Program-made: the position numbers and the translations under genes
Notes under the pieces: model-generated
What the model saw: the letters and a program-made list of their open reading frames with translations, nothing else
Told to the model about the DNA's origin: nothing
The model's database searches: none
Part shown: in pieces, positions 48,561 to 60,182 of the stretch
Layout of the letters: each line of letters starts with the position of its first letter
How positions within the stretch are numbered: position 1 is the first letter of the stretch
NCBI GenBank assembly: GCA_028023455.1
Contig: JAQFVV010000111.1
Location: forward strand, 1,555,909-1,619,908
Source: Epiperipatus broadwayi
Taxonomy: Eukaryota > Onychophora > Udeonychophora > Euonychophora > Peripatidae
Direction of reading: 5' to 3'
DNA length: 64,000 bases

Positions 48561-50632
48561 AGTTCTCCAAATTACTTATATAAAAAATATTGAAATATTT
48601 TCATGCTCAAGGTTAAAATATTCGTAAAATCTTATCTGCCACCAATCATATATTGGTCATGCTAATTATAAATTAATTACCAGAGGGAAAAAAAACATTC
48701 TTGAAGTTAGGGAGAAATCTAATATACCAAATTAACAAAGCATGATAATTTCAATCAAATTCTAGTGGAAAAATAATAAGACCAGAGACTATTAAGAAAA
48801 CCTATGGAAATTTTTTAAAGATCAAATAGCGTTATTTTCAAGTGAAACGAGAATAAATTATCTGAAAAAAAAAATGAATAAAGGATAAAAAAATTTCTTA
48901 GTAGTCATCAAATAAGAAACCTTGAGAACCAGCCACATTATTTCAACTTAAAAAAAAAAAAAAAACATTTTGAGGAAAGCATACTTGCAAAAACATTGAA
49001 AAGACATCAATTTATTAAAATACTACAATGTATTGGGAAAGTTTCTGATCAGTTTCAAAATATGTAGTAGAAAAATATGAAGATCCGTACCTTTTTCAAA
49101 AACATTTAAATACAGAACATAATACTAATCCAAATTATTTTCAAACACATATATAAAATTTCTCATTCAAAAATTATATCAACAAATATAAACAACCGAT
49201 AATAAGGATTACTGTTATGGAAAGCATTGTTTACATAATACATCTATACGACACAAACATTAATTATATATTAGGTAATAGAATGTTGCCAAGTATATAA
49301 TATAATATCTAACCAAATCAATTGGTCTCTAGATAATGATATCATGAATCAACTAAGACTCATTTACAGAAATTAAAAAATATAGTTTGGAAAACTGTGT
49401 ATAAAATTGAATACCTTAAGAGACTTAGCGAGAAATATTTATTTGGTACATGATTCCCATAAAAAGAAATCATGCATTACTTTCTAGTCAAAAAAAATCT
49501 AGATGGTTTAAAACAATCAATATCATGTAATAAATGACAATAATAAAAGAAAAATTAGTTTAAAAATTATATATATTTAGTAATATTCTCTTAGTTAATA
49601 ACTTGTATTGCCAAAAACAAAACACATTTAAAAAAATATATAGAATGTAGAAACAATAGTAATGTATTAACTGTTATAAATAAATACAACTGATATAATA
49701 TTTCAATAATAAAAAACACCTTTCAACAACTTATAAAAATGGCTTTCCATATAACTTGTATATAATCAGTTATTATTAATATGTACACATTCACATGGAA
49801 CACATTTCAATATCATTATCTCTTCAGATATTACTGAAATGACCAGTGATAGCTAACAGAAATTGAACTAATGATTTTTAGATTTTTTTTGATTAGAGCA
49901 TTTTAAATTCAGTATTTGTGAATCCAAAAGTCACTACTTTAATTCCCTACTGGCTACCACTGATCAAAAGAGTTACTATCTTAAAAAAAGAGAATAATAC
50001 AATTTGAAAAAATGTGTTCCATACTAATCTGTGTATTATTATTAACAATTAAATCTATTTAATAAGGTTTGAATTCTTTAAAACCATTTAATAATTTCAA
50101 TTAAATGATGGAAATAATTCAACAAATAACTACAAGCAAAATGCAATTACTAACTTTTAGACAATTATTTTTTGAGAAATGTTTAGTATCTTCTTTAACG
50201 TGAATGTATATGAACATTAATACATATAATTTTAAAAAAGATTCCTAAAAAACTCTCAAAAAGCATGGATACAGAAGATTACAACTTAAAAATAAAAATG
50301 ATAAATATAATATTGATAAAAACATAGATCAATTACAAAAACAACTCAATAATATATATATATATGAATATAATTTCCATCTATTAAAAATACTCATTAA
50401 CAACAACAATGTTTAATAATAATGTAAATAATATTAAACAGAATGATAAACTTATGCCTTTAAAATAAAAAGTTATATAGATTTAAAAAATTATACATTT
50501 CAATAATTTATAAAATATTAATCAAAAATAAAATCTTTATGAATAATCACGTAACTATTGGATGACCAAATAGCAAAAAACTATATTCATATCTAATTCT
50601 AAAAATAAAAGACGGAATAAAGGAGGTATATA
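48561..50632. other. AT-rich stretch, no feature recognised
   Basis: 48.6-49.1 kb may be the degraded remainder of the PLE, since long A-rich near-open stretches continue, but no endonuclease motif could be placed. Confidence 0.35.
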
Positions 50633-51263
50633 ATCTATAACAGCACACAACTTGTGGGTTGTAACCCTTCAAGGGTCACAGGAAAATTGTTGAGAATTGT
50701 GAAAATTTTGATAAGTTCTTATTTGGATAATAAATTTTTAATTGAAAAACAAGAACCTAAACACTTTAAAAAATACATGTAAACTGCTCAATTCATTAGT
50801 GTGTCTGCCCACTTTTGTGTTTAAACACTTCTTTCTTTATATTCCAATCTGCTTTGTATAAACAACACATAAACAATGGCACTTCACTTATATTGCTCTT
50901 ATTTCTCTTGTTCATTCTCAGTTTTGTTCTTCGTGCTAGTATTCTCCTAACATTGATACATTTTACTACATTCTTGCATGTACACATTTTCTAAAACAGG
51001 CTAAAAAAATTGTAATTGCTACAAACCAACAAACCTACTAAGAACCAAGTATTATTATACATTTTTTTGTTAATATGCAGTTTTTTCAGATTTTTCATAT
51101 GTACTGAAATATAATATAAATATATATATATGTATGTGGTAAAACAACTTTATTATTACTATCCTTATAATATGATGGTAACAACATACTATGGGTGGCA
51201 TAAAATTTCAGTCTGAGTATGGTGGTGGCACACGTAAAAAGATTAGACACTATTGGTCTATAA
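50633..51263. mobile_element. hAT-like non-autonomous element
   Basis: Flanked by ATCTATAA (50633-50640) and GTCTATAA (51256-51263), a 7-of-8 match for an 8-bp target duplication. The element starts CAGCACACAACTTGTGGGTT and includes the TTGTAACCCTTCAAGGGTCA block reminiscent of the GGGTCGCGACCC palindrome common just inside hAT ends. The right end, inverse, starts CAATAGTGTCTAATCTTTTT. 615 bp, no transposase. Confidence 0.6.
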
Positions 51264-52140
51264 AATCACGTGTGAAATGTGTGATATAACTTTCTAGAGA
51301 TATAAAGAAAAATAATTTGAAAAAAGAGGGCAAAAATAATATTAAAGAAAAATGTTCAGAAGACATGATAACCATCATCATAACACATAGATATAAAAGA
51401 TATTATCAATAAAATACACTACATTAAAAATTCTTACAGAAAAAAAATCTATGACATTCATTATAATAAATGTATTTTAAAAAAGTATAAATATACAGAA
51501 TATTTATCAATTACTGATTAGTCATTAAAATAGGAATGGAAATCACATGTGTACATGCATATAAATTTCATAACATTCTGTGTATGTATATATACAGCTA
51601 ATCATTACAAATGTCATATAATAATATATTTGAAACACCCTATAGTTATATTATTCCAGCCTCACTCTCCCTTTAAATAAATAAAGCTCAAATTTTAATA
51701 CTACACTGAAAAAAGGGAGTGTGGCTAGAATAATATAGTTATGAGGCATTTCAAATATTTTATAAAGATTTTAGCTAGCGGTATGCATCGTTTCTGTCTC
51801 ATACTATGTATGGATGCTACTATCAAATATATATATAGATATATGGGAAAGATAAATATGCATATCTTTTTATACAATAAATCCATATCAATAATAACTA
51901 ATAATTATAGTAAAAATATATTCTTATGTACTTATAATAATGCATAAACGATAGACATGCTTTTATTTATTGTGTAATATACAACAAGAAAAAAATTATA
52001 ATTCAAAATATTCTAAATGTGATTATAGGTAATTATACTATACTAATATGGATATATAGGTATATAATAAAAGTTCTCTATTATGTATATATTGCAAAAG
52101 AAATCCAAAACTTTAATGAATAGCGAGAATAATTAATAAT
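51264..52140. other. AT-rich stretch, no gene recognised
   Basis: Includes a short inverse pair around 51620-51740 (TATAGTTATATTATTCCAGC against GCTAGAATAATATAGTTATG), arms about 20 bp. Confidence 0.4.
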
Positions 52141-52179
52141 AACTGTAGGACCACATGATCACCATCTCTTATACTAACA

Positions 52180-52334
52180 CAAAAGCTCCTCACTGACGAA
52201 AGCCACAAGCCAGAAAGTAGTCTGGGGATATTGGATGAATAGGCATTAGATAGGGATTTTATGCACAAGCCTTCTGGCATTCATTGATTACTCTGGTTGA
52301 CACAGGGTAGCACTACTGTATGGAGAGTTTTGCC
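52180..52334. repeat. Family C, solo right arm
   Basis: One arm only, from the ribozyme to GGAGAGTTTTGCC. Preceded by CACATGATCACCATCTCTTA (52151), shared with 12598. Confidence 0.75.
52187..52228 (+). ncRNA. Hammerhead ribozyme motif, family C
   Basis: UCCUCA (52187-52192) pairs with UGGGGA (52223-52228), six pairs. CUGACGA (52193-52199), stem II reduced to AGC/GCC, GAAA (52213-52216), stem III AGUAGU with one broken pair, triplet GUC (52220-52222). Confidence 0.65.
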
Positions 52335-52509
52335 TTGTTTTTAATAACTGTAGGAATGTGCAGTTTCCTTTGTTAAAAGAATTAGCGTTTCTCCTTTTAG
52401 ATTCTTAATATTCAATTAAGAGACCTTGAATTAGGATAATATATTAATATTCATGTATGTATTCACCCAGAATGCAATAAAAGAAGAGACATGGCTTTAC
52501 TATTTGGGA

Positions 52510-52605
52510 GTTCACAAAAAGTTTGAGCACCAGAATCGATCCTGGGACCCGTTTGCCAATTCCAAACCAGACACTCTAACGAACTGCACCAAACTGTGCA
52601 GGGTA
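52510..52605 (-). repeat. tRNA-derived SINE head
   Basis: On the minus strand, TTTGGTGCAGTTCGTTAGAG is a box A-like tRNA start (about 52575-52594) and GGATCGATTCTGG is a box B (about 52530-52542), spaced about 40 bp as in a tRNA. Internal mismatches show it is not a working tRNA. It is probably the pol III head of a SINE; its tail is not evident. Confidence 0.6.
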
Positions 52606-53589
52606 CTGAAGGTAATAGCAAAATACAATTGAAATATGCTTTTTTGTATCAAAATAACACACACACACAACATAATGAATTATATAATTTAATGACATTA
52701 AACTGCTACCTATAACACTAAGTGACATATTTTCCCCATCTCATCATTAAATACTTTGCAGATTTCTTTCAAATCTATTAATAACAGATATAAATATGAA
52801 TAAGGAAATATCTTGGCATCTAAAAATTTATTCATAGAAATAAAAAATAAGCAGAAATCGACTAACCTAATTCATTCATATATTTTAAGAAGGAACAAAT
52901 AAATATCCGATTTTATTACCTGAAAAAATTCTTATTATTTACTTCCTGGTTAATAAATAAATAAAGCATTCTGTTGTATATTTAAAACTATACAAACATA
53001 CTTTCTTCTTTTTTGTACTGCACTGCTTCCTTGCCTGGAATTACATTAGTTAGCATTAAATCTTTCAAAATAATGCATATTAATAATAAATCTTTTATTT
53101 ATTCATTTCTAAATAATATTTATTATCATTTAAAGCAGAATAATGCTTTTAAATATTCAAAAAGTTGAAAATCTGAGAATGAAAATAGTGATTAAGATAC
53201 CAAAATAAGCACTGTAATTAATGGAAATAATAAAAAAGAATGAAATTATAGTGTTGGCAAGTGAGCCTCTAAGGTCAGAAGGCTTTGAATATATTAATGA
53301 GAAAAAGCCAACAGTATTTCCCAATACTATTGGCTTATAGAGTAAGTTAAATCAATGGCATTTAAATAACTAGTAGTTAAAAATATCATCAGTGGAAATA
53401 GTTATTATACAAATTATAAACAATTAAAGGTTTGAAAAGATAAAGATGGAAATAGATGACTTATACATTTAAATTTTAGAAACAAGTAAAATAAGATGGA
53501 ATGAATTGGACCTTGAGATCAAAACATACTCTATATTTTTCAGGCATGACTACCAGTAAAAAAAAAAAACAAAGTATGACTTCTTTATC
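52606..53589. other. AT-rich stretch, no feature recognised
   Basis: No motif. May include the 5' part of the LINE that is recognisable from 53.6 kb. Confidence 0.35.
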
Positions 53590-55010
53590 AAAAAGTATAA
53601 TGCAAGGATTGTCATCTAAATAATCCTGCAACTGAGCGATTGGTATCAATTCAATTTCATTAAGATCCACTACTATTATTATAACTACATGCCCCAACAA
53701 CTCAAACAAATGGAAAAAAAAAAAAAAAGTGCAGAGAAAATTGACAAAATTAGCAGGCAAATATGCATGTATAGATTGGAGTCTGGAATGTCAAAGTTGG
53801 AAATGAGAAAAAAGAAAATAATAGGGCCAATATGGATTCGGAAACAAAAATGAGGCAGAACAATTAATAAATTTTTATGAATAAAAGATTTATTGTCAAA
53901 ACATTTGTTGAAAAGCCAAAACAAAAATATATTCACTCAGAAATTTTGCACATTGAAGTATGGAAAACTTCTGATTTGACAACAAAGACAAGATTAGAAG
54001 ATTGTGGAAGATACCAATAATTAAATACTTGCATATAAATTTTGGGTAAAACTGAAAATCCAACATCTTAAATATAACTTAAAGATTATATTTATTGATT
54101 TTTAAAATAATGTTAAAATCTATTTGATTTCTTATCAAACTGGATGTAATTAATGGTGAATCAGATGAACAATGAAAGAAAATCAAAGAAATAAAGAGAA
54201 ATTTGACAAAAATTAAATGAAATTAAACATACACAAAACGAAATTGGATATCAGAAAAAAAAATCATTAGGAGTAATAATTCACTCATTCTACCCTGATG
54301 TATCCATCATAGCTCAAACAATCTGTAAGTGCTGGATCTTCTTCAGTGAAGAGCATTGGATTTAAAAACAACAATTTATTTCTTTTACCCTACCCTAATT
54401 AACTACTTGAAATTAAAAAAGGATTTAATATCAAACTAAAAGAGGCTAGGAATTGAATATAACATACTGTTTAGTGTACATTTATTATTCAAGCTTACCG
54501 TAGATTGTTCTAGAATAGAACTAATTACTGCATACAATACAGTTGCTAAAAGAAAATATAAAAGCATGTGATACATTGTTTAAAAGATAGGGTGGCAATT
54601 GCAGAGGGAAAAAAAAGATTTTTTAGAGGAGTTGAAAAGGAAATCTCAATCAACATCCAGCAAAGACAATAATAAATATTATAACATTAGTTGAAAATAA
54701 TATGACTAGAAAAGCAAGAGCTATTTTTCAAGGGATTCATTAAATGAAAAACGGAATTTCAGTCACAAGTAGATTTGCTGAGGATAGATTATAACTGATT
54801 TACCAAAGATCAAAAGATGGCCAGAATACACAAAACCACAAGAACATAGCAAAATATTTTTGATAAGGTGTCCTACACTTGAGAACTATTCAATAACGGA
54901 AGATGAAGTCATATAATTTTTGATATCATTGTGAAAATATAAATTATTGAAAACAACTCGTTATATCAGAAAATTTACAGGATACTATTCAACAGCCAAA
55001 ACATTGATAT
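53590..55010 (+). mobile_element. LINE endonuclease and RT N-terminus, decayed
   Basis: Plus strand: GVWNVKVGN (53778-53804) matches the catalytic GDWNAKVG box with D changed to V. Then GNKNEAEQLINFYE (about 53839-53880), the G..NEAGQRLIEFC block; TKTRLEDCG (53983-54009), the KTR.GADCGSDH block; and WVKLKIQHLK (about 54040), the KFRLKLKK block. Near 54800-54870 WPEYTKPQEHSKIF and SITEDEVI fit the linker leading into RT. Many stops and frameshifts. The domain order resembles RTE-clade elements. The opposite-strand open frames here are shadows. Confidence 0.75.
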
Positions 55011-55060
55011 ATACATAATATTTAAATACATGTATATTGTCTATACTAAACTTAATGTAA

Positions 55061-55385
55061 TTATAAGGGACTTGAACTCAGATTTTCAAATTCCCGCAGC
55101 TATCCAATCCATCTTATAGAACTGATACAAGTGGCAAGCAGCACTCATCAGTTGGTCTAGATCATCATTTCCTGCACATATACAGTCACTCTCAGTTTAT
55201 ATTAAGATAGCAAATCTTCAAACTTTAATGAACAAGCTTTAACTTTTTCCATTCTCCAACTCTTCAGCCATCCATATTATTGAAAATCCGAGGATGAAAT
55301 GCTCAAAGCCCTTGGCAATGCCACTATTAATGTCATACTCATGTTGACCTCAAGTCAATCTGATCCCCTCACACATAGAACCTTA
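55061..55385. repeat. Family B, left arm of an inverse pair
   Basis: From TTATAAGGGACTTGAACTCA to the GATCCCCTCACACATAGAAC flank. The ribozyme here is truncated: CCAACUGAUGAGUGCUG remains on the minus strand (about 55141-55162) but the GAAA half is deleted. Confidence 0.7.
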
Positions 55386-55439
55386 ATATGTCCATTTAAT
55401 TCTGCAGAAGCAGAATATATGCTAAATATGTAATATTTA

Positions 55440-55530
55440 AATACCACAGCTATTCAATCCATCTCATAAACTGAACTACAATATACATATTTCATACTGA
55501 ACCAGCACTCATCAGTATCATGACAATAAT
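55440..55530. repeat. Family B fragment
   Basis: Repeats the AGCTATCCAATCCATCT...GAACTG block of the left arm and the ribozyme centre, then breaks at 55515, where stem I is lost. Confidence 0.6.
55478..55518 (-). ncRNA. Hammerhead motif, family B, stem I lost
   Basis: Minus strand: CUGAUGA (55509-55515), stem II GUGCUG-GUU-CAGUAU (all paired with wobbles), GAAA (55490-55493), stem III AUA-UG-UAU and triplet AUA. The repeat breakpoint removes the 5' strand of stem I. Confidence 0.5.
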
Positions 55531-55544
55531 ACTGGCATCATCAC

Positions 55545-55820
55545 AGACTTTAAGCATTTCATCCTTGGATTTTCAATATGGATGGCTGAAGAGTTGGAGA
55601 GTGGACAAGATTGAAGCTTGTTCATTAAAGTTTGAAGATTTGCTATCTTAATATGTGTTTGGGAGATGGTGATCTGGACTAACTGATGAACGCTAATTCA
55701 GCATGAAATACATATATTGGAGATCATTTATCTTTTTTACAAGATGGGATCATGTATACCACTGGTATAGGATGAATTGGATAGTGGGGAATTTGGATGT
55801 CTGAGTTCAAGTCCTTATAA
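55545..55820. repeat. Family B, right arm of the inverse pair
   Basis: Inverse of 55061-55385: ATTTTCAATATGGATGGCTG, AGTTTGAAGATTTGCTATCT, ribozyme, TTGGATAGTGG, then CTGAGTTCAAGTCCTTATAA. The last two blocks resemble box A and box B of a pol III promoter about 30 bp apart, so family B may be tRNA-derived. Confidence 0.75.
55679..55720 (+). ncRNA. Hammerhead ribozyme motif, family B
   Basis: Plus strand: stem I CUAA (55679-55682) pairs with UUGG (55717-55720) including a U-G; CUGAUGA (55683-55689); stem II ACGCUA-AUU-CAGCAU with two mismatches; GAAA (55705-55708); stem III AUA-CA-UAU; triplet AUA (55714-55716). Confidence 0.6.
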
Positions 55821-58646
55821 ATATATATATATATATTTCTATACAAAGAAAAGAATCTTGACTGAGTTATCAAACCATCATATCATATGGATCCCAATCC
55901 ACATACAAATAAATATTTCTGAAAAAATCATTTGTGAGCACAGATTAAAACTTTATATCGAAAGAGAATTGTCAGATGTAGAAGTTGATTTCAGAAAAAA
56001 TGGTTGATGTTGCATCATTTGGTAATGCTTTTTTAAATAATCACAAAGATTAAGGAAATATATAAAAAAAGAATATCTAACTATTGATTACAAGGCCTTT
56101 GATTTGGATGGCAATGAGAAATTTGTTTTTCTTAGGAAAAATGGAGATATATCAAAAAAATTGATTATTTTTACAAGAAATCTTCATATGATATAAAAAT
56201 GTAGGTTAAACAGATTCAAAAAATTTGATTATTTTTACAAGAAATCTTCATATGATATAAAAATGTAGGTTAAACAGATTGTGGTAAAATATTATTGATT
56301 TCACATTGATAAGAGTTACTCTATTAATTCACTTCTGTCCTTAATAAGGACAAAAATGAAAATCAGGAATTATTTTGACTATGGTAGTGCTGTAAAAGCT
56401 AGAAGCAAAAAAATAAAAAAATACTGATGAACTATGGTGTAGGGGAAACAGCATATTTCCAGAATAATCCACTATCTGGTTTTCAGCCTGGGGCTCATTC
56501 ATTATTGAGATGATGGAGTCCATCCATTTCATTATTAGTAATTCTCTTTTTTTCATCACAAAACACAAATGATAAGTTGAAATTTTTTTTTTACTTTGGT
56601 CATATCATGAGACAATTTAATTCAATAAAAAACTATAGATTTGCAAAAGAGGATGAAAAGTAATGAGATGAACTCAATCAGACTGATGATGATACAAATA
56701 CCAGTTAATATCAATAACAAATATGATTTTAATAAAAAATTATTTTATGACCATTATGGAGTACATATTTAAACTTTGTGATATTTGTTAATTATCTAAT
56801 TCTAGATTAATGGCTCACATTGTAAATGTGGTCTATTTTCGAATCAGCCTTTTAATTTCAAATTTCTTATGAATAAGTCATTTGTATTCATTCTTCCTTG
56901 AACATCAGTGGTTTGTTAAAGCCTATTAATCCTATATTTCTGAATCTTATGGCATACCATGTAAACATCATATGTAGAACTATATTAAAAACATTAATAA
57001 CATCCATTGTTTAGAGTTCCATCATAAAATAATCACACAAATATATCAATTCTGTATCTTGCGAAAACAAAAAGCTTGACTGAACTATCTAAGAACTTAA
57101 GATTTGCTGTATGTAGATTGCATTTGAAGCCTTCTGTCCATAAATTATTGAATAGTGTTATAAAAAATAAAAATTTGTAAATCAATTTAATTTTGATATG
57201 AATTTTATTTAAGAAATCATTCCTTTTTATAGGAAATGTTGCAGGCTATGAACAATTAAAAAATATATCCACCTTAATAAATCCTTATATTTTGTTATTT
57301 TTAAAATCTTATCTCCTTTATATCTATACTGGAAGAAAAGTTTTATAATTCTATTTTTTTATATAAAAAAAAATCATCTCAGTGAAAGATCTTAAAGTGA
57401 GTAAAGATTTAAATGAGCAGCAATTTTTCTGTTCTCATCTTAATTTAAATAATAAGGTGATCCTTAAATAATTCAAATAACCTATTGAATGGCAAAAGAC
57501 CTCTCCAGTAGCCATCACATAGAATAATACAAGAGTTTGAAGTATTCACAAGGCTAACCAATTGCCACATACTAAAGGTTTATATTGTTTTAGCCTCTAG
57601 CTCGCAATAGCTGAATACCTTTTTACCAACTAATATTCAATGATACCTATAAACCAGTTAATTACTTGGAGGTGGGAGGAAATCCTGAGACTAATGGGAA
57701 AATGTTCAAGATTATTATTGGTTTGGATTCAAATAAAGGTCGTAGATTTGGCAGACAGATGCATTTATCTTTGAGAAAATGAAAGCACTCTTTATAAAGA
57801 GATAATTACTTATCCAAGCCATTACAATAAACTTTTAGAAATATTGCCCCACCCTCCTCATTTAAAACAATATTTACTCATTAAAACTTACTAAAAATTT
57901 CAATTGAGAGAAAATGTTAACTACTCAAGAAAAAAGTAATGACAAAACTTATTTAGCACAAAGAAACAATAAACTTTAGATAGTTGAGACTTCCAAGATA
58001 TGAACAAATATTGCACACATTTATAATGTTACAGGTGTATTTTGTCATCATAAAGTAACACATGTTCATATTTATACATTAAATGTTTTCAAAATCTTTA
58101 CAAATTATAATTTTAACAATAGTAAGAATATTTAATGTCACTAGAATAGGGAACTACTATGATAAATTGGTATTTTACTAAAAATCAATCATGAAAGGGG
58201 GGGGGGCGCAAACTAATATTAAAATTATAAAAAAAGTGAATACTATACTATATGTCCAAAAAAAAAAACATTCTTAATAGTATATATATATCAAAAACTT
58301 ATAAGTGCTCACAAACCATTTGTCCATCCCAAAGCTTTAATTATAGTTTTTTTTTTTTTTTTTTAAATACTAAATTAGCAGTAAATTATAGATCTTAGCA
58401 AGTACAATTTTTTTTAGCAGCAGTGCTAACAAAATGAAAAAAAATTCAACTTAAATATCACAGTGAAAATTTTCCAGTATAAGATTACAAATAAGTTTAT
58501 AAAGATTTATTGATTAATAGTGGTAAACAAGATTAGACTTTTTAAAAACAAAACAACGCTTAATCAGCTGTAGCTTTTCTATTTTAAATATATATATGGA
58601 AATTAAATATTTCATTGATAAATTTCATCAGACAAATATTTCCATT
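55821..58646. other. AT-rich stretch, mostly unassigned
   Basis: Holds the 64-bp tandem duplication (56153-56280), a poly(G) tract (58197-58206), and a less AT-rich patch at 57.48-57.76 kb that may be an old repeat. No coding domain recognised. Confidence 0.4.
56153..56280. repeat. Tandem duplication, 64-bp unit, two copies
   Basis: CAAAAAAATTGATTATTTTT at 56153 and CAAAAAATTTGATTATTTTT at 56217; the remaining 50 or so bases are identical. Very recent compared with its surroundings. Confidence 0.95.
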
Positions 58647-58777
58647 AGTTGTATTTTTATATTGGACTATTTCCATCATCTAATATCAGTATTGAGTGTC
58701 TTTAGAAACATTTAAATTTATTTAAATATTCCAAATACATTCAACTGTTAGTAATAGTACATCAAACAGGTTAGTAT

Positions 58778-58821
58778 ACACAACGTTTCGAGAGATATTA
58801 TTCTCCCTCTTCTTCAGATGT
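58778..58821 (-). ncRNA. Hammerhead ribozyme motif in PLE left arm
   Basis: Minus strand: stem I ACAU (58818-58821) pairs with GUGU (58778-58781), one wobble; CUGAAGA (58811-58817; position 7 is free); long stem II closing AGAG/CUCU; C then GAAA (58786-58789); palindromic ACGU stem III; triplet GUU (58782-58784). Hammerheads of this kind are known in PLE terminal repeats. Confidence 0.75.
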
Positions 58822-58847
58822 TGCTGGTCTGACCAGTGACAGTACAA

Positions 58848-58930
58848 GCATGAGATTCAAACCTGGACCCTTAGACTCTTTAGTATTGAATTTTAAGGTA
58901 ACACCCTAACCAAATGAGCCATCCTGCCAA
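58848..58930 (-). promoter_or_regulatory. tRNA-like pol III promoter in PLE left arm
   Basis: Minus strand: GGCAGGATGGCTCATTTGGTT contains box A (TGGCTCATTTGG fits TRGCNNANNNGG exactly), and AGGTTTGAATCTC (about 58852-58864) is one or two changes from box B GGTTCGANTCC. The spacing of about 45 bp fits a tRNA-derived internal promoter. The tRNA identity cannot be fixed. Confidence 0.65.
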
Positions 58931-58948
58931 AGGCAACAGTCAGTAGAA

Positions 58949-59630
58949 TTCTTCCAACAAAATCAAGGAATGGCTATGGAACCATTGTCTCCCCTGATTA
59001 GCAATATTTACATGAAAGAACTTGAAACCTTAACCATAAAAACTACTTCATATTCATCTAAAGTTTGGTTTCGCTATGTAGATGATATATTTGTTGTATG
59101 ACCACATGATGAAGCACTGCTACAAACTTTCTGGAAACACATCAACAACATATCCCTTCAATTAAATTCACAATAGAATCAGAACAAGAACAAAAATTGG
59201 CATTCTTAGATGTTCAAGCAACAAGACTCCCTCACAGCAAAATCAAAACTATAGTTTACCAAAAACCTACACATACAGAAAAATATCTAAACCTATACAT
59301 CCAATCACACCAGAAACACAAAACATGGAGTAATACTATCACTATGGAATAGAGTAAAAGAAGTTGGTTCAGAAACCAGCGATTTGGGAAAAAAAGTTCT
59401 ATATAGAAGAAACTCTTATGAAAAATAGTTATCTATTAGCTGTTATTAAGAAAACATTAAATAGAGAACAAAAAGAACCATCAAGAGAAAAAAACAATTA
59501 TTGGTGCTGTAGTGTACCCATACATTCCAAAAATAGACAAATTAAAGAAAATCTGCAATCAGTATAACATCAGAATGATTTTCCAGAGTCATACCACACT
59601 ATGAGGAATTCTAACATCTGCAATAAACTT
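58949..59630 (+). pseudogene. PLE reverse transcriptase, C-terminal half
   Basis: EPLSPLISNIYMKELE (about 58978-59025) and FRYVDDIFVV (59069-59098) are the RT motifs, with both catalytic aspartates intact (YVDD at 59075-59086). A TGA replaces a tryptophan codon just after. After a frameshift near 59165 the frame reads ESEQEQKLAFLDVQATR (about 59180-59225), then QKPTHTEKYLNLY, the PLE FLDV and KPT.T.RYL blocks. The frame 59364-59567 is the linker to the endonuclease. The missing N-terminal half, one stop and at least two frameshifts make it inactive. Confidence 0.85.
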
Positions 59631-59639
59631 GAAATACTG

Positions 59640-60003
59640 AAAAGAAAAAAATGCATCTATGAAATACCATGTAAATATGGAAGAACATATGTTGGTGAGA
59701 CCAGTTGTCCCATTGAAAGCACTTGCAAGAACACAAACTGATGATTAGAAGAGAAAAAACAGATATGTCCAAGGTAGCAGACCATGTATGTGCCAATGAA
59801 CATATGTTCAATTGGGAAAATACAAAAATATTGGATAGAGAAGAAAAGGTTCAAAGGAGAAAATTTAAAGAGGCTGCTCACATGATAATGGCAAAAAATC
59901 TTATAAACCAACCTAGTGTCATTACACATAATATACGGGAACCACTAATCAACTTTGCTCTTAGGAAAAAGTGGAGAAATCAGGAGGAACTTCATAGATA
60001 AGT
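59640..60003 (+). pseudogene. PLE GIY-YIG endonuclease domain
   Basis: KKCIYEIPCKYGRTYVGET (about 59643-59700) is the start of the GIY-YIG domain with its CCHH-type cysteines region and the YVGET version of the YIGET motif. A frameshift near 59715 leads into the frame 59723-60001, LQEHKLMIRREK, VADHVCANEHMFNWENTKIL and RRKFKEAAHMIM, which supplies the helix, histidine and catalytic glutamate positions. It ends with TAA at about 60001, ten bases before the right arm. PLEs use this nuclease to open the target site. Confidence 0.8.
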
Positions 60004-60034
60004 ATATAAAATTTCTACTGACTGTTGCCTTTGG

Positions 60035-60112
60035 CAGGATGTCTCGGTTATAGTGTTACTTTAAAATTCAATACTCAAGAATCTAAGGGTCCAGTTTCGA
60101 ATCCCATGCTAG
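60035..60112 (+). promoter_or_regulatory. tRNA-like pol III promoter in PLE right arm
   Basis: GGCAGGATGTCTCGGTTATAG is a decayed box A; AGTTTCGAATCCCATGC holds a box B that is better preserved than in the left arm. It lies 26 bp upstream of the ribozyme. Confidence 0.6.
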
Positions 60113-60137
60113 TACTGTGTCACTGGTCAGATCAGCA

Positions 60138-60182
60138 ACATCTGAAGAAGAGGGGAGAATAATACCTCTCGAAACGTTGTGC
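60138..60182 (+). ncRNA. Hammerhead ribozyme motif in PLE right arm
   Basis: ACAU (60138-60141) with GUGC (60179-60182), three pairs; CUGAAGA (60142-60148); stem II AGAGG (60149-60153) with CCUCU (60165-60169) on an 11-nt loop; C, GAAA (60171-60174); palindromic ACGU; triplet GUU (60176-60178). Confidence 0.75.

Larger units (their letters stand above)
58647..58948 (-). repeat. PLE left arm (inverted pseudo-LTR)
   Basis: Begins AGTTGTATTTTTATATTGGA and ends GGCAACAGTCAGTAGAA. Inverse of 60013-60315 throughout, including the ribozyme and tRNA-like blocks. Confidence 0.85.

Noticed and set aside
53476-53936. Two minus-strand open frames rich in F, L and I, resembling membrane proteins
   Set aside because: They are antisense shadows of the A-rich LINE endonuclease on the plus strand.
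54310-54360. CACTGAAGAAGATCC on the minus strand, like the PLE ribozyme core
   Set aside because: No stem II closure or GAAA follows within a plausible distance.
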